Assembly (NCBI GenBank): GCA_052034005.1
Contig: JBPOJB010000012.1
Span: 1-64,000, forward strand
DNA length: 64,000 nt
DNA from: JAAYDI01 sp052034005
GTDB taxonomy: Bacteria > Planctomycetota > Planctomycetia > Pirellulales > Pirellulaceae
Direction of reading: 5' to 3'
In this document: positions 8,074 to 16,079 of the stretch, in pieces
Layout: the number at the start of each line of letters is the position of its first letter
How positions within the stretch are numbered: the stretch's first letter is position 1
Program-made: the position numbers and the translations under genes
Notes under the pieces: model-generated
The model's input: only the letters and a program-made list of their open reading frames with translations
What the model was told of the DNA's origin: nothing
The model's database searches: none

Positions 8074-8990
8074 ATGTAGCCGCCGGGCGGATTACCATCC
8101 TGTTCATCCCGGGCATACGGACTGGAGCCGTAGCAGTACACGTTGCCGCCGGTCTCGAGCGGCCGCGGCCGCCGGTCGTACACCCACAGGCCCCAGCCCG
8201 GCCTGTTCGCAGTGCGAAATCGTGTTGCCGCGGACGATGTGGTGACCGATATCGTCGCGCGTCCAGGGGATCGGGAACGCGTGCGCCCGCTCGATCGTCT
8301 TGACATACCCTTCGGCGGTGTCGGCGGACGTGTTGTCGAATTCGTCGCCGTGCTTCCCCAGCGTGATCCCGGTGCAAACCGAGTGGCTGATGATATTATC
8401 TTCGATGATCCAGCCCCGGCTCCAGTGGGTGCCGATCAGGCCGATCTGCTCCGCGGTCGGCGGCGCCCACGGTGTGGCGGCGTGCTGCAGCGTAAAGCCG
8501 CGGACCGTGATGTAATTCCGCCCCGGCTGATCGGGGTAGAACACGCTCTGCCGCACGTTGATTTCGACCTCTTCCTGGTTCGGGTCGACGCCGGTGAACT
8601 GTGCCCAGATGGTGGTGTCGGCTTCGTCCGCCTGGGCGAACCACAACTGGGGGTTCAGGCCGCGCCAGGCCAGGCCGTCGCCGCGTGCCCGGAACAACAG
8701 GCAGACCGCCCGTGTGCCGGTGGCCGGCTGGAGCTGTGCGGTGATTGTGGTCCAGCGCTGCCAGTCGCCGGTCGAAGGGACATCCGCCGTGCCCAGCAGT
8801 TCCCCATCGGGTGTGTCGAGCCGGATCTCGATCAACCCGCCGCGCGCTGGATTGTGCGCAGCGGCGCCGCTTCCGTGCCAGGGTGCGCGTCATCCCCCTG
8901 GGGCGAGACGTGAAGTTCGGCAGCGTTGAGCGGCAGTACGGCCGCCAGCAGCAGCAGCACGGCGGTGAGTGAGAGAGTGGCTTTCAGCAT
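8065..8990 (-). pseudogene. decayed exported CBM6 / right-handed beta-helix protein
   Basis: Pieces of one exported protein lie in order but in different frames. First comes an ATG at 8990 after GAGAGG, a clear signal peptide (LTAVLLLLAAVLPLNAAELH) and the beta-helix opening HVSPQGDDAHPGTEAAPL, which stops after about 53 codons. In another frame comes IEIRLDTPDGELLGTADV then PSTGDWQRWTT, the end of a CBM6 domain, followed by beta-helix rungs (YITVRGFTLQHAA, WIIEDNIISHSVCTGI, HHIVRGNTISHCEQAGL). Near 8195 the frame shifts again, to GLWVYDRRPRPLETGGNVY and GGYIYVADRPRE, which runs into the antisense of the glycosylase gene. At least two frame changes and two internal losses make it a pseudogene. 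Its longest intact piece is 8104-8835. Confidence 0.72.
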
Positions 8991-9080
8991 GACGGCGACC
9001 TCTCTGCATTTCACGGAGCGGGTCTCTGCGAGCCTCGTACAGCCGCATCTTAGGCACGGACAGGGACGTACGTACAGCAC

Positions 9081-10130
9081 TCACGCCCAGGGGGCCGGCA
9101 CGTGAAATGTCGTCGCGATTTCGCCCAGCGGTTCCAGCACGTCGGGGGGCAGCGGGATGCCCTGGGCGAGCGCGTCGCGGCGGCGTTCCCATTCCAGCTC
9201 GCCCGGGACGAGGATCCGGTCGGCACCCTCGGCTTTCGGCGCCGCGTGCAACTGGTCGATCAGTTGATCCACGCGCTGTTCGAACACGCCGTCCCCGCAC
9301 AGCGTCTGCACGTCGATCGCCAGCATGGCCGCGTTGTGCCGCGACGGCAGGTGGGGCGGGTCGAAGATCCAGCTCGCGATCTCCCAGGTGATCGCCCCGC
9401 CGGGCATCACACCCGCCAGCAGTTCGGCCAGGAGCCCGATCCCGTACCCTTTGTGGCCGGCCATGGGTGCCAGCGCCGCCTGCTGCGGGTACAGATTGGC
9501 GTCCGTCGTGTGAAGCCCGTCGGGACCGATCAGCCAGGTCGCCGGAATCGGCTCGCCGCGCTGGCGCGCCGCATAGATCTTGCCGCCGGCCACGGCGGCG
9601 GTCGCCATGTCGAGCAGCAGGGGCGGATGCCGTCGGGCCGGGGCACAGTAGGCCAGCGGGTTGCTCCCCAACACGGCCCCGCGCGCCAACGGTGCCGCCA
9701 CGCTGGGAGTGTCGTTGCCCGCCACGATCCCCACCAGCCCCGCCTGGGCCGCCAGGTAGGCGAAGTAGCCCGCTGCGCCCAGGTGTCCCGTGCTGTGCAG
9801 CCCGACGAAGGCGATGCCGCAGGCGCGCGCCTTGTCGATCGCGGTCTGCATGGCAAACGTGCCACCCACCTGCGCAAGCGCATGGTCGCCGTCAACGATC
9901 GCCCAGGCCGGACCCTCGCGGTGTACCGTCGGGCAACCCCGGACGTTCCAACCGCCGCCCTGCAGACGACGCAGGTACCCGGCCAGCAGTTTGGTCCCAT
10001 GCGTATGGACGCCCCAGGTGTCGGTCAGCACCAGTGCGGCGGCCGTGGTGTGCGCATCAGCCGGAGGCACGCCCACTTGCTGCAAGGCTTGTTCACAGAA
10101 CTCCTGCAAAGACTCACATGGCACGCGCAT
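9081..10130 (-). CDS. malate/L-lactate dehydrogenase family (Ldh2/YlbC-type) oxidoreductase
   Basis: NAD(P)-dependent 2-hydroxy- or 2-oxo-acid oxidoreductase of 349 residues. Family marks: TDTWGVHTHGTKLLAGYLRR near residue 40, the GGTFAMQTAIDKA helix, STGHLGAAGYFAYLAA with the catalytic-type His, and the cofactor-binding MAGHKGYGIGLL. Relatives reduce 2,3-diketo-gulonate or oxidise malate, sulfolactate or ureidoglycolate, so the exact substrate cannot be set. In this operon a sugar-derived hydroxy acid is most likely. The ATG at 10130 has GAGGG just upstream. It is the last intact gene of the run that begins at 19375, separated from the kinase gene by 186 bases, so it might have its own promoter. 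Confidence 0.88.
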   Translation of the reverse strand: MRVPCESLQEFCEQALQQVGVPPADAHTTAAALVLTDTWGVHTHGTKLLAGYLRRLQGGGWNVRGCPTVHREGPAWAIVDGDHALAQVGGTFAMQTAIDKARACGIAFVGLHSTGHLGAAGYFAYLAAQAGLVGIVAGNDTPSVAAPLARGAVLGSNPLAYCAPARRHPPLLLDMATAAVAGGKIYAARQRGEPIPATWLIGPDGLHTTDANLYPQQAALAPMAGHKGYGIGLLAELLAGVMPGGAITWEIASWIFDPPHLPSRHNAAMLAIDVQTLCGDGVFEQRVDQLIDQLHAAPKAEGADRILVPGELEWERRRDALAQGIPLPPDVLEPLGEIATTFHVPAPWA

Positions 10131-10316
10131 AAAACCCTCACAAATGGTTTGACGGTGGAGCTCGATGCGGGCGTCCCCGCGCGAGGCGAACCGGCCGCAC
10201 AGACGGCGGGGCGGAGCTCGTTGCACCGCGAGCCCGCAGATTCCCGCATGGCAGGCCGGCGGGATGCAGCGCGGCGATTCTCCCGCGGCACCGGCTCATC
10301 TTTTCAAGGCAAGATT

Positions 10317-11309
10317 TCATCGCTGCACGCGCCCCACCGTGCCGGAGGCGACCAGTTGGTGGACTTCGTCGAGCGACACGAGGTTGAAATCGCCCGGGAT
10401 CGAGTGTTTGAGGCAGCCGGCGGCCGCCGCGAACTCGACCGCCTGCCGACGGGGCCAGCCGGCCAACAGGGCGTAGATCAACCCGCCCGAAAACGCGTCG
10501 CCACCGCCGATCCGATCGACAATCTGCAGGTCATACACCCGGCTCGTGTCGCACCCTTGGCCGTCATACAGCAGGCCGCCGAACCGGTCTGCAGACGCGG
10601 TCGTTCCTTCGCGGAGCGTATAGGCCACGGCTTGGAAGCCGAAGCGTCGGCAGAACTGGGCCGCGCTGTCGGCCGGGGCGGCATCGATCTCGAACAGCGC
10701 GCGCGCATCGTGATGGGTGCCGATGAACACATCCACGTCGGGCAGGATGCGCTCGAGTACAGCGGCCGCTTCCGTCGGCGTCCAGAGCGCGCGGCGATAG
10801 TTGCAGTCGAAGCTGACGGTGATCTTCCGCCGCGCGGCTGCGCGCAGCCCCTCGGTGAGCACCTCGACCACATTGGGCCCCAGCGCCGGCGCGGTCCCGG
10901 TGAAATGGAACCAGTCCTTGCCTTCCAGGATAGCGTCCCAATCCAGCTCGCCCGGCCGGATGCCCCGGAAACAGGTCTGATCACGGTCGTAGATCACCTT
11001 GGCGGGGCGCTGGGACGCGCCGGCTTCGACGAACAGGATGCCCAGGCGGCCGGGGCCGCGGAGCACCCAGTCGGTACCGATGCCGTAGCGCCGCAGGTAG
11101 TTGACGCACGCCTGGCCGATCTCGTGGTCGGGGACTTTCGAGACGGCGTAGGTGGCCACGCCCCACTGGGCCAGCGCGGCCGCCACGTTGGCTTCTCCGC
11201 CCGTGTAGCGGGCCACCAGTGCCTCAGCCTGTACGAACCGTTCGTAGCCGCGAGTGTCCAGCCGCAGCAGCAGTTCGCCGAAGAAGACCGCGTGCTTCTC
11301 TACGTTCAT
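10317..11309 (-). CDS. PfkB-family sugar kinase, 2-keto-3-deoxygluconate kinase type
   Basis: 330 residues of the ribokinase/PfkB family. The C-terminal signature D-R-I-G-G-G-D-A-F carries the catalytic base Asp271 and the anion-hole glycines; TGGEANVAAALAQWG is the N-terminal substrate-lid motif. FDCNYR at 167-172 is typical of KDG kinases. Predicted reaction: ATP + 2-keto-3-deoxy-sugar acid to the 6-phosphate. The next gene upstream encodes the matching aldolase, which supports this. The ATG at 11309 follows GAGGAGGTACG, a strong ribosome site, 32 bases after the aldolase gene ends. Fructokinase activity is the main alternative. Confidence 0.87.
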   Translation of the reverse strand: MNVEKHAVFFGELLLRLDTRGYERFVQAEALVARYTGGEANVAAALAQWGVATYAVSKVPDHEIGQACVNYLRRYGIGTDWVLRGPGRLGILFVEAGASQRPAKVIYDRDQTCFRGIRPGELDWDAILEGKDWFHFTGTAPALGPNVVEVLTEGLRAAARRKITVSFDCNYRRALWTPTEAAAVLERILPDVDVFIGTHHDARALFEIDAAPADSAAQFCRRFGFQAVAYTLREGTTASADRFGGLLYDGQGCDTSRVYDLQIVDRIGGGDAFSGGLIYALLAGWPRRQAVEFAAAAGCLKHSIPGDFNLVSLDEVHQLVASGTVGRVQR

Positions 11310-11341
11310 CGTACCTCCTCCCCGAACCACCGCAGTGCGTG

Positions 11342-11992
11342 CTACCCGGGCTGCCGCGCGTCGCGCACCGCGGCGACCCATCGCTGTGCCGCACGCGTGA
11401 TCTGCTCCACGCGGCCGGTACGGTAGGCCTCGGCGTCCAGGCCGTTTGCCAGGCAGGTCACGATCTGTGCCCCGTGTGCAACATACTCGCCCAGATTGGT
11501 CAGAGTCATGCCGCCGGCAGCCATCAGGATCGCACCGGGAAATGGACCCAGCACCTCAGCGAAGAAGTCGGGGCCGACCGCGACGGCGGGGAAGACTTTG
11601 ATGATATCGGCGCCCAGGTGCAGCGCCTCCATGATCTCGGTCGGCGTCAGCGCGCCCACGACGCTGGGAACGCCCTGCTCGGCGCAGGCCGTGATCATCG
11701 CGCGACTACAGCCGGGACTGGCGATGAACTGAGCGCCGGCCTGTACCGCCTGCGCGACCCCGCGGCCGTCCAGGACGGTGCCGGCGCCGACCAGCGTGGT
11801 GTCGGGCAGCTCCTGGCGCGCGGCACGGACCAGCGCCAGCGCGTCGGGCATCGTCATCGTGTACTCGACACATCCGATCCCGGCGTCGCTCAGTGCACGG
11901 CTGGCGGGGATCAGGTGCTGCACGTCCGATGTCCGGAATACGGGCAGCACGCCCGAGTCGACCATCCGCGCGATCACCGCCTGTTTGTCCAT
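11342..11992 (-). CDS. eda: 2-keto-3-deoxy-6-phosphogluconate (KDPG-type) aldolase
   Basis: Class I aldolase cleaving KDPG, or a close 2-keto-3-deoxy-phospho acid, to pyruvate and glyceraldehyde 3-phosphate. It has 216 residues, the normal length for Eda. Active-site residues are in place: Glu43 in GCVEYTMT, the Schiff-base Lys132 in GADIIKVFPA, and the phosphate-binding AAGGM near 170. ASPGCS is the substrate loop. The ATG at 11992 follows GGAG. It lies directly before the KDG-type kinase gene, giving the last two steps of an Entner-Doudoroff-like branch. Which stereoisomer it takes is not decidable here. Confidence 0.88.
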   Translation of the reverse strand: MDKQAVIARMVDSGVLPVFRTSDVQHLIPASRALSDAGIGCVEYTMTMPDALALVRAARQELPDTTLVGAGTVLDGRGVAQAVQAGAQFIASPGCSRAMITACAEQGVPSVVGALTPTEIMEALHLGADIIKVFPAVAVGPDFFAEVLGPFPGAILMAAGGMTLTNLGEYVAHGAQIVTCLANGLDAEAYRTGRVEQITRAAQRWVAAVRDARQPG

Positions 11993-12014
11993 CGTCTTGT
12001 TCTCCGGTTCTGTG

Positions 12015-13157
12015 TCATCCGAGGGCAGGATAGACCCCCAACTCACGCACCGCCTCACACATCGCTACCACATTCTCGGGCGGTACATCAGGCTGAATGC
12101 AATGAACCGCGGACGCGACGTACCCGCCGCCGGGGGCCAGGTCGCGGATCCGCCGCCTCACTTCCTCCCGCACGTCCTGCCGCGTGCCGCGCGGCAGCAC
12201 GCGGCTCGTGTCGATCGCGCCGCAGAAACTGAGCCGGTTGCCGAACTCGCGTTTCAGCCGCGCGGTGTCCGCCATGCTCCCGGCCGAAACCTGCACCGGG
12301 TTGATCACATCCACACCGATTTCGATCAGGTCGCCCAATAGCGGGTAGATGTTGCCGTCCGAGTGAAAGAAGATCTTCGCCGACGTGTGCCGGCGGATCT
12401 CCGCCAGCAGCTCCGCCTCGTGCGGCTTGATCAGCCGCCGGTAATCGGCCGGCGCCATCAACGTGGCTTCCTGCGTCCCGAGGTCGTCCCCAGTGACCAG
12501 CACATCGACGTAGGGGCCTACTTCCTCGAGCAGCGCCCGCACGCCGGAGATCGCCAACTGCTTGAGGCGCACCAGCAGGGCTGTGAAAAACTCCTCATCC
12601 GCCAGCATGTCCATCAGGAAGTTCTCGATCCCCCGCATGATGTACGCCTGCTCGAAGATCGTCACACCGCTCAGACAGACCACGGCGTACCCCGCGTCGT
12701 GAATGGCCTGGCAGCGCGCTGCCAGCCCGGTGAACCGGGACGGGTGAGTCAGATCGGGCCAAGGATAGCGGTCGAGGTCCTCCAGCGTGGCGTGCTGCAG
12801 CGGGGGTGTCACGACCTCCAGGTACGGCACGCCTGCGCTCTGCTGCCAGTGACAACCCCAGGCGTCCACCAGATCGGTGTCAGAGAGGTGCCGCGCGAGC
12901 GGCGACGGGGCGGGGCCGGCGACCACCGGCCGGCCGTCGGAACCGAGTCGCTCCAGGACGTCCTCGTCCAGCCAGGCATACTGCAGCGGCAACGAAATCC
13001 ACTGCGCGTGGCGGCCGGTGATGCCGAGGTGCGCTTTCAGCCTGTCGTAGGCCGGGCCGAGCAGCGTGGTCACGCCGGAGGTTCCCAGAAACAACGGGAC
13101 CCGGTCCGGCTCACGGTGGTCCAAGGCGGTCAGCACCCGTTCGCGCGAGGTCATCAT
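12015..13157 (-). CDS. uroporphyrinogen decarboxylase family protein, methyltransferase-like (first of two)
   Basis: 380-residue UroD-superfamily TIM barrel. It is probably not a haem enzyme: the N-terminus MTSRERVLTALDHREPDRVP is that of the MtaA/CmuA-like branch, whose members move methyl groups between corrinoid proteins and thiols. FFHSDGNIYPLLGDLIEIGV then DVINPVQVSAG forms the C-terminal barrel core, and VHCIQPDVPPENVVAMCEA supplies a His-x-Cys and a later Cys that could bind zinc. The start overlaps the upstream gene's stop as ATGATGA, so translation is likely coupled. No corrinoid protein gene is in the window, so methyl transfer is inference. Confidence 0.8.
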   Translation of the reverse strand: MMTSRERVLTALDHREPDRVPLFLGTSGVTTLLGPAYDRLKAHLGITGRHAQWISLPLQYAWLDEDVLERLGSDGRPVVAGPAPSPLARHLSDTDLVDAWGCHWQQSAGVPYLEVVTPPLQHATLEDLDRYPWPDLTHPSRFTGLAARCQAIHDAGYAVVCLSGVTIFEQAYIMRGIENFLMDMLADEEFFTALLVRLKQLAISGVRALLEEVGPYVDVLVTGDDLGTQEATLMAPADYRRLIKPHEAELLAEIRRHTSAKIFFHSDGNIYPLLGDLIEIGVDVINPVQVSAGSMADTARLKREFGNRLSFCGAIDTSRVLPRGTRQDVREEVRRRIRDLAPGGGYVASAVHCIQPDVPPENVVAMCEAVRELGVYPALG

Positions 13158-14275
13158 GTCTGATAGGTCCCCAGAGCCAGGCCGGTGTCGACGAAGTGCC
13201 GGTAGGTGGCGTACTCCACGTGGTGGGAGACGCTGTGGTCGACCTGCAACACGTACCCGCTGCCGGCCATGGCCGCCGGGAGCTTGCTGCGCAGCTCGCG
13301 TTCCACCGCCTGTGGATGATTCTGTTCCAGCACGCGCGCGTCCATGCCGCCGATCAAGGCGATCCGTCCGCCGAAATCGCGCTTCAGGCGCAGCAGGTCC
13401 ATCCCCGCCTTCACTTCCAGCGGCTGCAGGCAGTCGATGCCGGCGGCGATCAGCGCGGGGATCAGCGGCTCGATGTACCCGTCGCTGTGCAGGATGACCG
13501 GCAGGTGGCAGGCGTGCGCGAAATCGAAGAGCTTTTTGTGGGCAGGAAACAGGATCTCGCAATACATCGCCGGCGACATGAACGGCGCGTGTTTATAGCC
13601 GAGGTCGTCCCAGACCCACAGGCCGTCGGGCAGCCCCTCGCGTTCGAACAACTGCTCCAACAGGTGCACCGTGAGGGTGGCGTACAGGTCGGCCATCGCG
13701 CGCACCCAGGCGCCGTCGGCCGCCATGCCCAACAGCAGGTTTTCATGCCCGCACATCGGAGACATGTTGTCGAACGCGCCCAGCACGCCGCAGGTCAGGA
13801 ACCGCTGATCCTGTTGACACTGGGCCCGTAACGCGCGGTAGCCACGGAAGTTGATCCGCCGCTCGTAGGTCGTCTCGTCCAGCAACCGCGGCCGGATCTG
13901 CGCCTCCCAGTCGCGCCGGTCCTGAACCAGGAATCCGACATGCTCCGGCGCGCCGGACCGTCCCTTATGCCAGCGCAGCAGCGCGCCGTTGCCGTCGCGG
14001 ACCAGCCGGGTGGTCTCCGTTTCCTCCACCGTGCGGTGGCCGGCGTCCGGGTCCGCGATCAGGTTGATCGTGTGGTAGTCGGCCGGCGTAATCTCCCCGC
14101 CGGTGCGCCGCACGTCCAGCCCGAAATGGTCGCTGATCAGCTCCGGGCGCGCCACATGGCCCTCCCGCGACCACCGCTCGGCCGTCTCCCGCCAGAAGAC
14201 CTCGAACAAGCCGATACGATCCACCGGCTGATGCTGCAGCACGCGTGTGAACCGTTCCTTGCTGGTCAGGGACAT
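13154..14275 (-). CDS. uroporphyrinogen decarboxylase family protein, methyltransferase-like (second of two)
   Basis: 373 residues, a paralogue of its downstream neighbour. It opens with SLTSKERFTRVLQHQPVDRI. The central FLTCGVLGAFDNMSPMCGHE then NLLLGMA and WVWDDLGYKHAPFMSPAMY match UroD-like barrels of catabolic clusters, and LHSDGYIEPLIPALIAAGI then DCLQPLEVKAGMD matches the C-terminal barrel. It lacks the His-x-Cys segment of the neighbour; VDHSVSHHVEY stands in that place, so the pair may not do the same job. Two adjacent, coupled UroD-like genes suggest a heteromeric enzyme or two related steps. Substrate unknown. Confidence 0.8.
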   Translation of the reverse strand: MSLTSKERFTRVLQHQPVDRIGLFEVFWRETAERWSREGHVARPELISDHFGLDVRRTGGEITPADYHTINLIADPDAGHRTVEETETTRLVRDGNGALLRWHKGRSGAPEHVGFLVQDRRDWEAQIRPRLLDETTYERRINFRGYRALRAQCQQDQRFLTCGVLGAFDNMSPMCGHENLLLGMAADGAWVRAMADLYATLTVHLLEQLFEREGLPDGLWVWDDLGYKHAPFMSPAMYCEILFPAHKKLFDFAHACHLPVILHSDGYIEPLIPALIAAGIDCLQPLEVKAGMDLLRLKRDFGGRIALIGGMDARVLEQNHPQAVERELRSKLPAAMAGSGYVLQVDHSVSHHVEYATYRHFVDTGLALGTYQT

Positions 14276-14295
14276 GGCTGCCCACCGGTTCCAGG

Positions 14296-15261
14296 TCAGG
14301 CCGAGACGTTGTTGACGATGTTCGGGAGCGGCGCGCCCTTGAGCGCCCGGATCGCGATGTGGGTCGCGTCCGCGCGCAGTTGCTGAACCGCCTGCGGCGT
14401 GGCCGACGCGTCATGGGGGGTCAAGATGACGTTGTCCAGCTTCAGCAGCGGATGGTCGGGCGGAACCGGCTCAGGGTCGGTCACGTCCAGCGCCGCAGCC
14501 GCGAGCTGTCCCGTCTGCAGGGCGGCGACCAGCGCGTCGGTATCCACCAGCGTGCCCCGCGACGCGTTGACCAGAATGGCCCCCGGCTTCATCCGGGCGA
14601 TCGTGGCGGCGTTGATCATGTACCGCGTCGCCTCCACGCTCGGACAGTGCAGGCTCACCAGGTCGCTCTGCGCGAGCAGTTCGTCCAGCGTCGCGGGTCG
14701 GCAGCCGGCGTCCCGGATCACCTCCGGCGGCACCAAGGGGTCGCTGACCAGGATCTGACACTTAAACGGTTGCAGCCGCGCGGCCACCGCGCGCGCGATG
14801 CGACCGAAGGCCACCAGCCCGACGGTCATGTACTTCAGCGCCCGCATGGCGCTGAGCGGAACGGGCAACCGCCACTGGCCGGCCCGGATGACGTTGGTCG
14901 AGGGGACGATCTGCCGGGTAGTGGCCAGGATGAGGGCCAGCGTGTGGTCGGCCACCTCGTCGATGCAGTAGTCAGGGACGTTGCAGACCGGGATCCGCCG
15001 CGCGGCGGCCGCTTCCAGGTCGACGTTGTCGACGCCGATCCCGTACCGGACGATGACGCGGCACTGCTGCATCGCCGCGATGACGTTCGCGTCCACCGGG
15101 GCGAACTGCGTCAGGACCGCGTCCGCGTCCCGGACCAGGTCGATCAGCGCCTGGTCGCGGCCGGCCTTGAGCGTCTCCAGGCGGCAGCCCTCCGGTTCCA
15201 GGAGGGAACGTTCCAGCTCCGTGTCGTCAAACGAGTAGTCGGTGATCACGACTTTGTGCAT
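14296..15261 (-). CDS. D-isomer-specific 2-hydroxyacid dehydrogenase, CtBP-like
   Basis: NAD(H)-dependent 2-hydroxyacid dehydrogenase of 321 residues. The catalytic triad is complete: Arg235 in NASRGT, Glu264 in DPEP, His283 in TPHDASA. The nucleotide-binding loop reads VGLVAFGRIAR, the version found in C-terminal-binding-protein-like members. VRYGIGVDNVDLEAAAARRI precedes it. Close family members act on phosphoglycerate, glycerate or hydroxypyruvate-type acids. It lies 6 bases from the FAH gene and 20 from the second UroD-like gene, so it is part of the same transcript. Confidence 0.9.
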   Translation of the reverse strand: MHKVVITDYSFDDTELERSLLEPEGCRLETLKAGRDQALIDLVRDADAVLTQFAPVDANVIAAMQQCRVIVRYGIGVDNVDLEAAAARRIPVCNVPDYCIDEVADHTLALILATTRQIVPSTNVIRAGQWRLPVPLSAMRALKYMTVGLVAFGRIARAVAARLQPFKCQILVSDPLVPPEVIRDAGCRPATLDELLAQSDLVSLHCPSVEATRYMINAATIARMKPGAILVNASRGTLVDTDALVAALQTGQLAAAALDVTDPEPVPPDHPLLKLDNVILTPHDASATPQAVQQLRADATHIAIRALKGAPLPNIVNNVSA

Positions 15262-15267
15262 AGCGTC

Positions 15268-16056
15268 TCACTCCTCCGCGATGATCGGATTCCGTAGCGT
15301 GCCGATCCCCTCCACCTCGACCTCGAACACGTCACCCGGCTGAAGGAAGACCGGAGGCTGGCGGGCGAAGCCGACGCCGGACGGCGTCCCGGTCAGCAGC
15401 ACCGTCCCCGGCAGCAGCGTCATGCCGCGCGAGAGGTAGCTGATCAGGAACGGCACGGAGAAGATCATCAGCGACGTGCGGGCGTCCTGCATCGTGGTGC
15501 CGTTCAGTCGCCCCTGGACGCGCACATCGGCCGGGTTCAGGTCGGTTTCGATCCAAGGGCCGAGCGGACAGAAAGTCTCGAACGACTTGGCACGCACCCA
15601 TTGGCCATCGTTCCGCTGGCAGTCCCGGGCGCTGACGTCATGGGCACAGGTATAGCCCAGCACGTATTCCAGCGCGCGTTCTTCCGGCACGTGCCGCGCC
15701 GTGCGACCGATCACCAGCGCCAGTTCCGCCTCGTAATCCACTGCGTCCGGCGCCGCCCGGGGAATCACCACCGGCGCGTCCGGTCCAATGATGGTCGTGG
15801 TGGCCTTCATGAACAGGACCGGCGCCTGCGGCAGTGCCGCACCCCCTTCCTCCACATGGGCCTTGTAGTTCTGGCCGACACAGAGGACGTTGACCGGTTC
15901 GATCGGCGCGACGAGCCGCACTTCGGCCAGCGGCACGGTGGTCGCGCTGGGGACGAGGCCGCGGAGTGGATCGCCGGTTGCCGCCGTGATGCGGTCTCCG
16001 TCGAGCGTGCCGTAGGACAGCGCTCCGGACTGGTCTTGGTATCGTACGATGCGCAT
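15268..16056 (-). CDS. fumarylacetoacetate hydrolase (FAH) family protein
   Basis: 262-residue FAH-fold enzyme. Metal ligands are visible: Glu109 and Glu111 in D-Y-E-A-E-L-A-L and Asp140 in C-A-H-D-V-S-A-R-D. LLTGTPSGVGF and FLQPGDVFEVEVEGIGTLRN close the domain as usual. Members hydrolyse or decarboxylate 2,4-dioxo acids, including the 2,4-diketo-3-deoxy acids of non-phosphorylating rhamnose and fucose breakdown. With a KDPG-type aldolase, a KDG-type kinase and two dehydrogenases in the same operon, a sugar-acid role is more likely than aromatic breakdown. The start ATG is followed by the typical MRIVRYQ opening. Confidence 0.88.
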   Translation of the reverse strand: MRIVRYQDQSGALSYGTLDGDRITAATGDPLRGLVPSATTVPLAEVRLVAPIEPVNVLCVGQNYKAHVEEGGAALPQAPVLFMKATTTIIGPDAPVVIPRAAPDAVDYEAELALVIGRTARHVPEERALEYVLGYTCAHDVSARDCQRNDGQWVRAKSFETFCPLGPWIETDLNPADVRVQGRLNGTTMQDARTSLMIFSVPFLISYLSRGMTLLPGTVLLTGTPSGVGFARQPPVFLQPGDVFEVEVEGIGTLRNPIIAEE

Positions 16057-16079
16057 CGCGAGTCACCCTTTCTTGTTCT

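Noticed and set aside
9102..11426. 774-codon plus-strand frame opposite the dehydrogenase and kinase genes
   Set aside because: It crosses two well-identified minus-strand genes and their intergenic gap and shows only the composition of an antisense shadow.
12015..14275. Haem-pathway uroporphyrinogen decarboxylase (hemE) pair
   Set aside because: Both proteins are of the catabolic UroD-like branch, sit in a sugar-acid operon, and lack the N-terminal hemE-type motif with the porphyrin-binding Arg residues.
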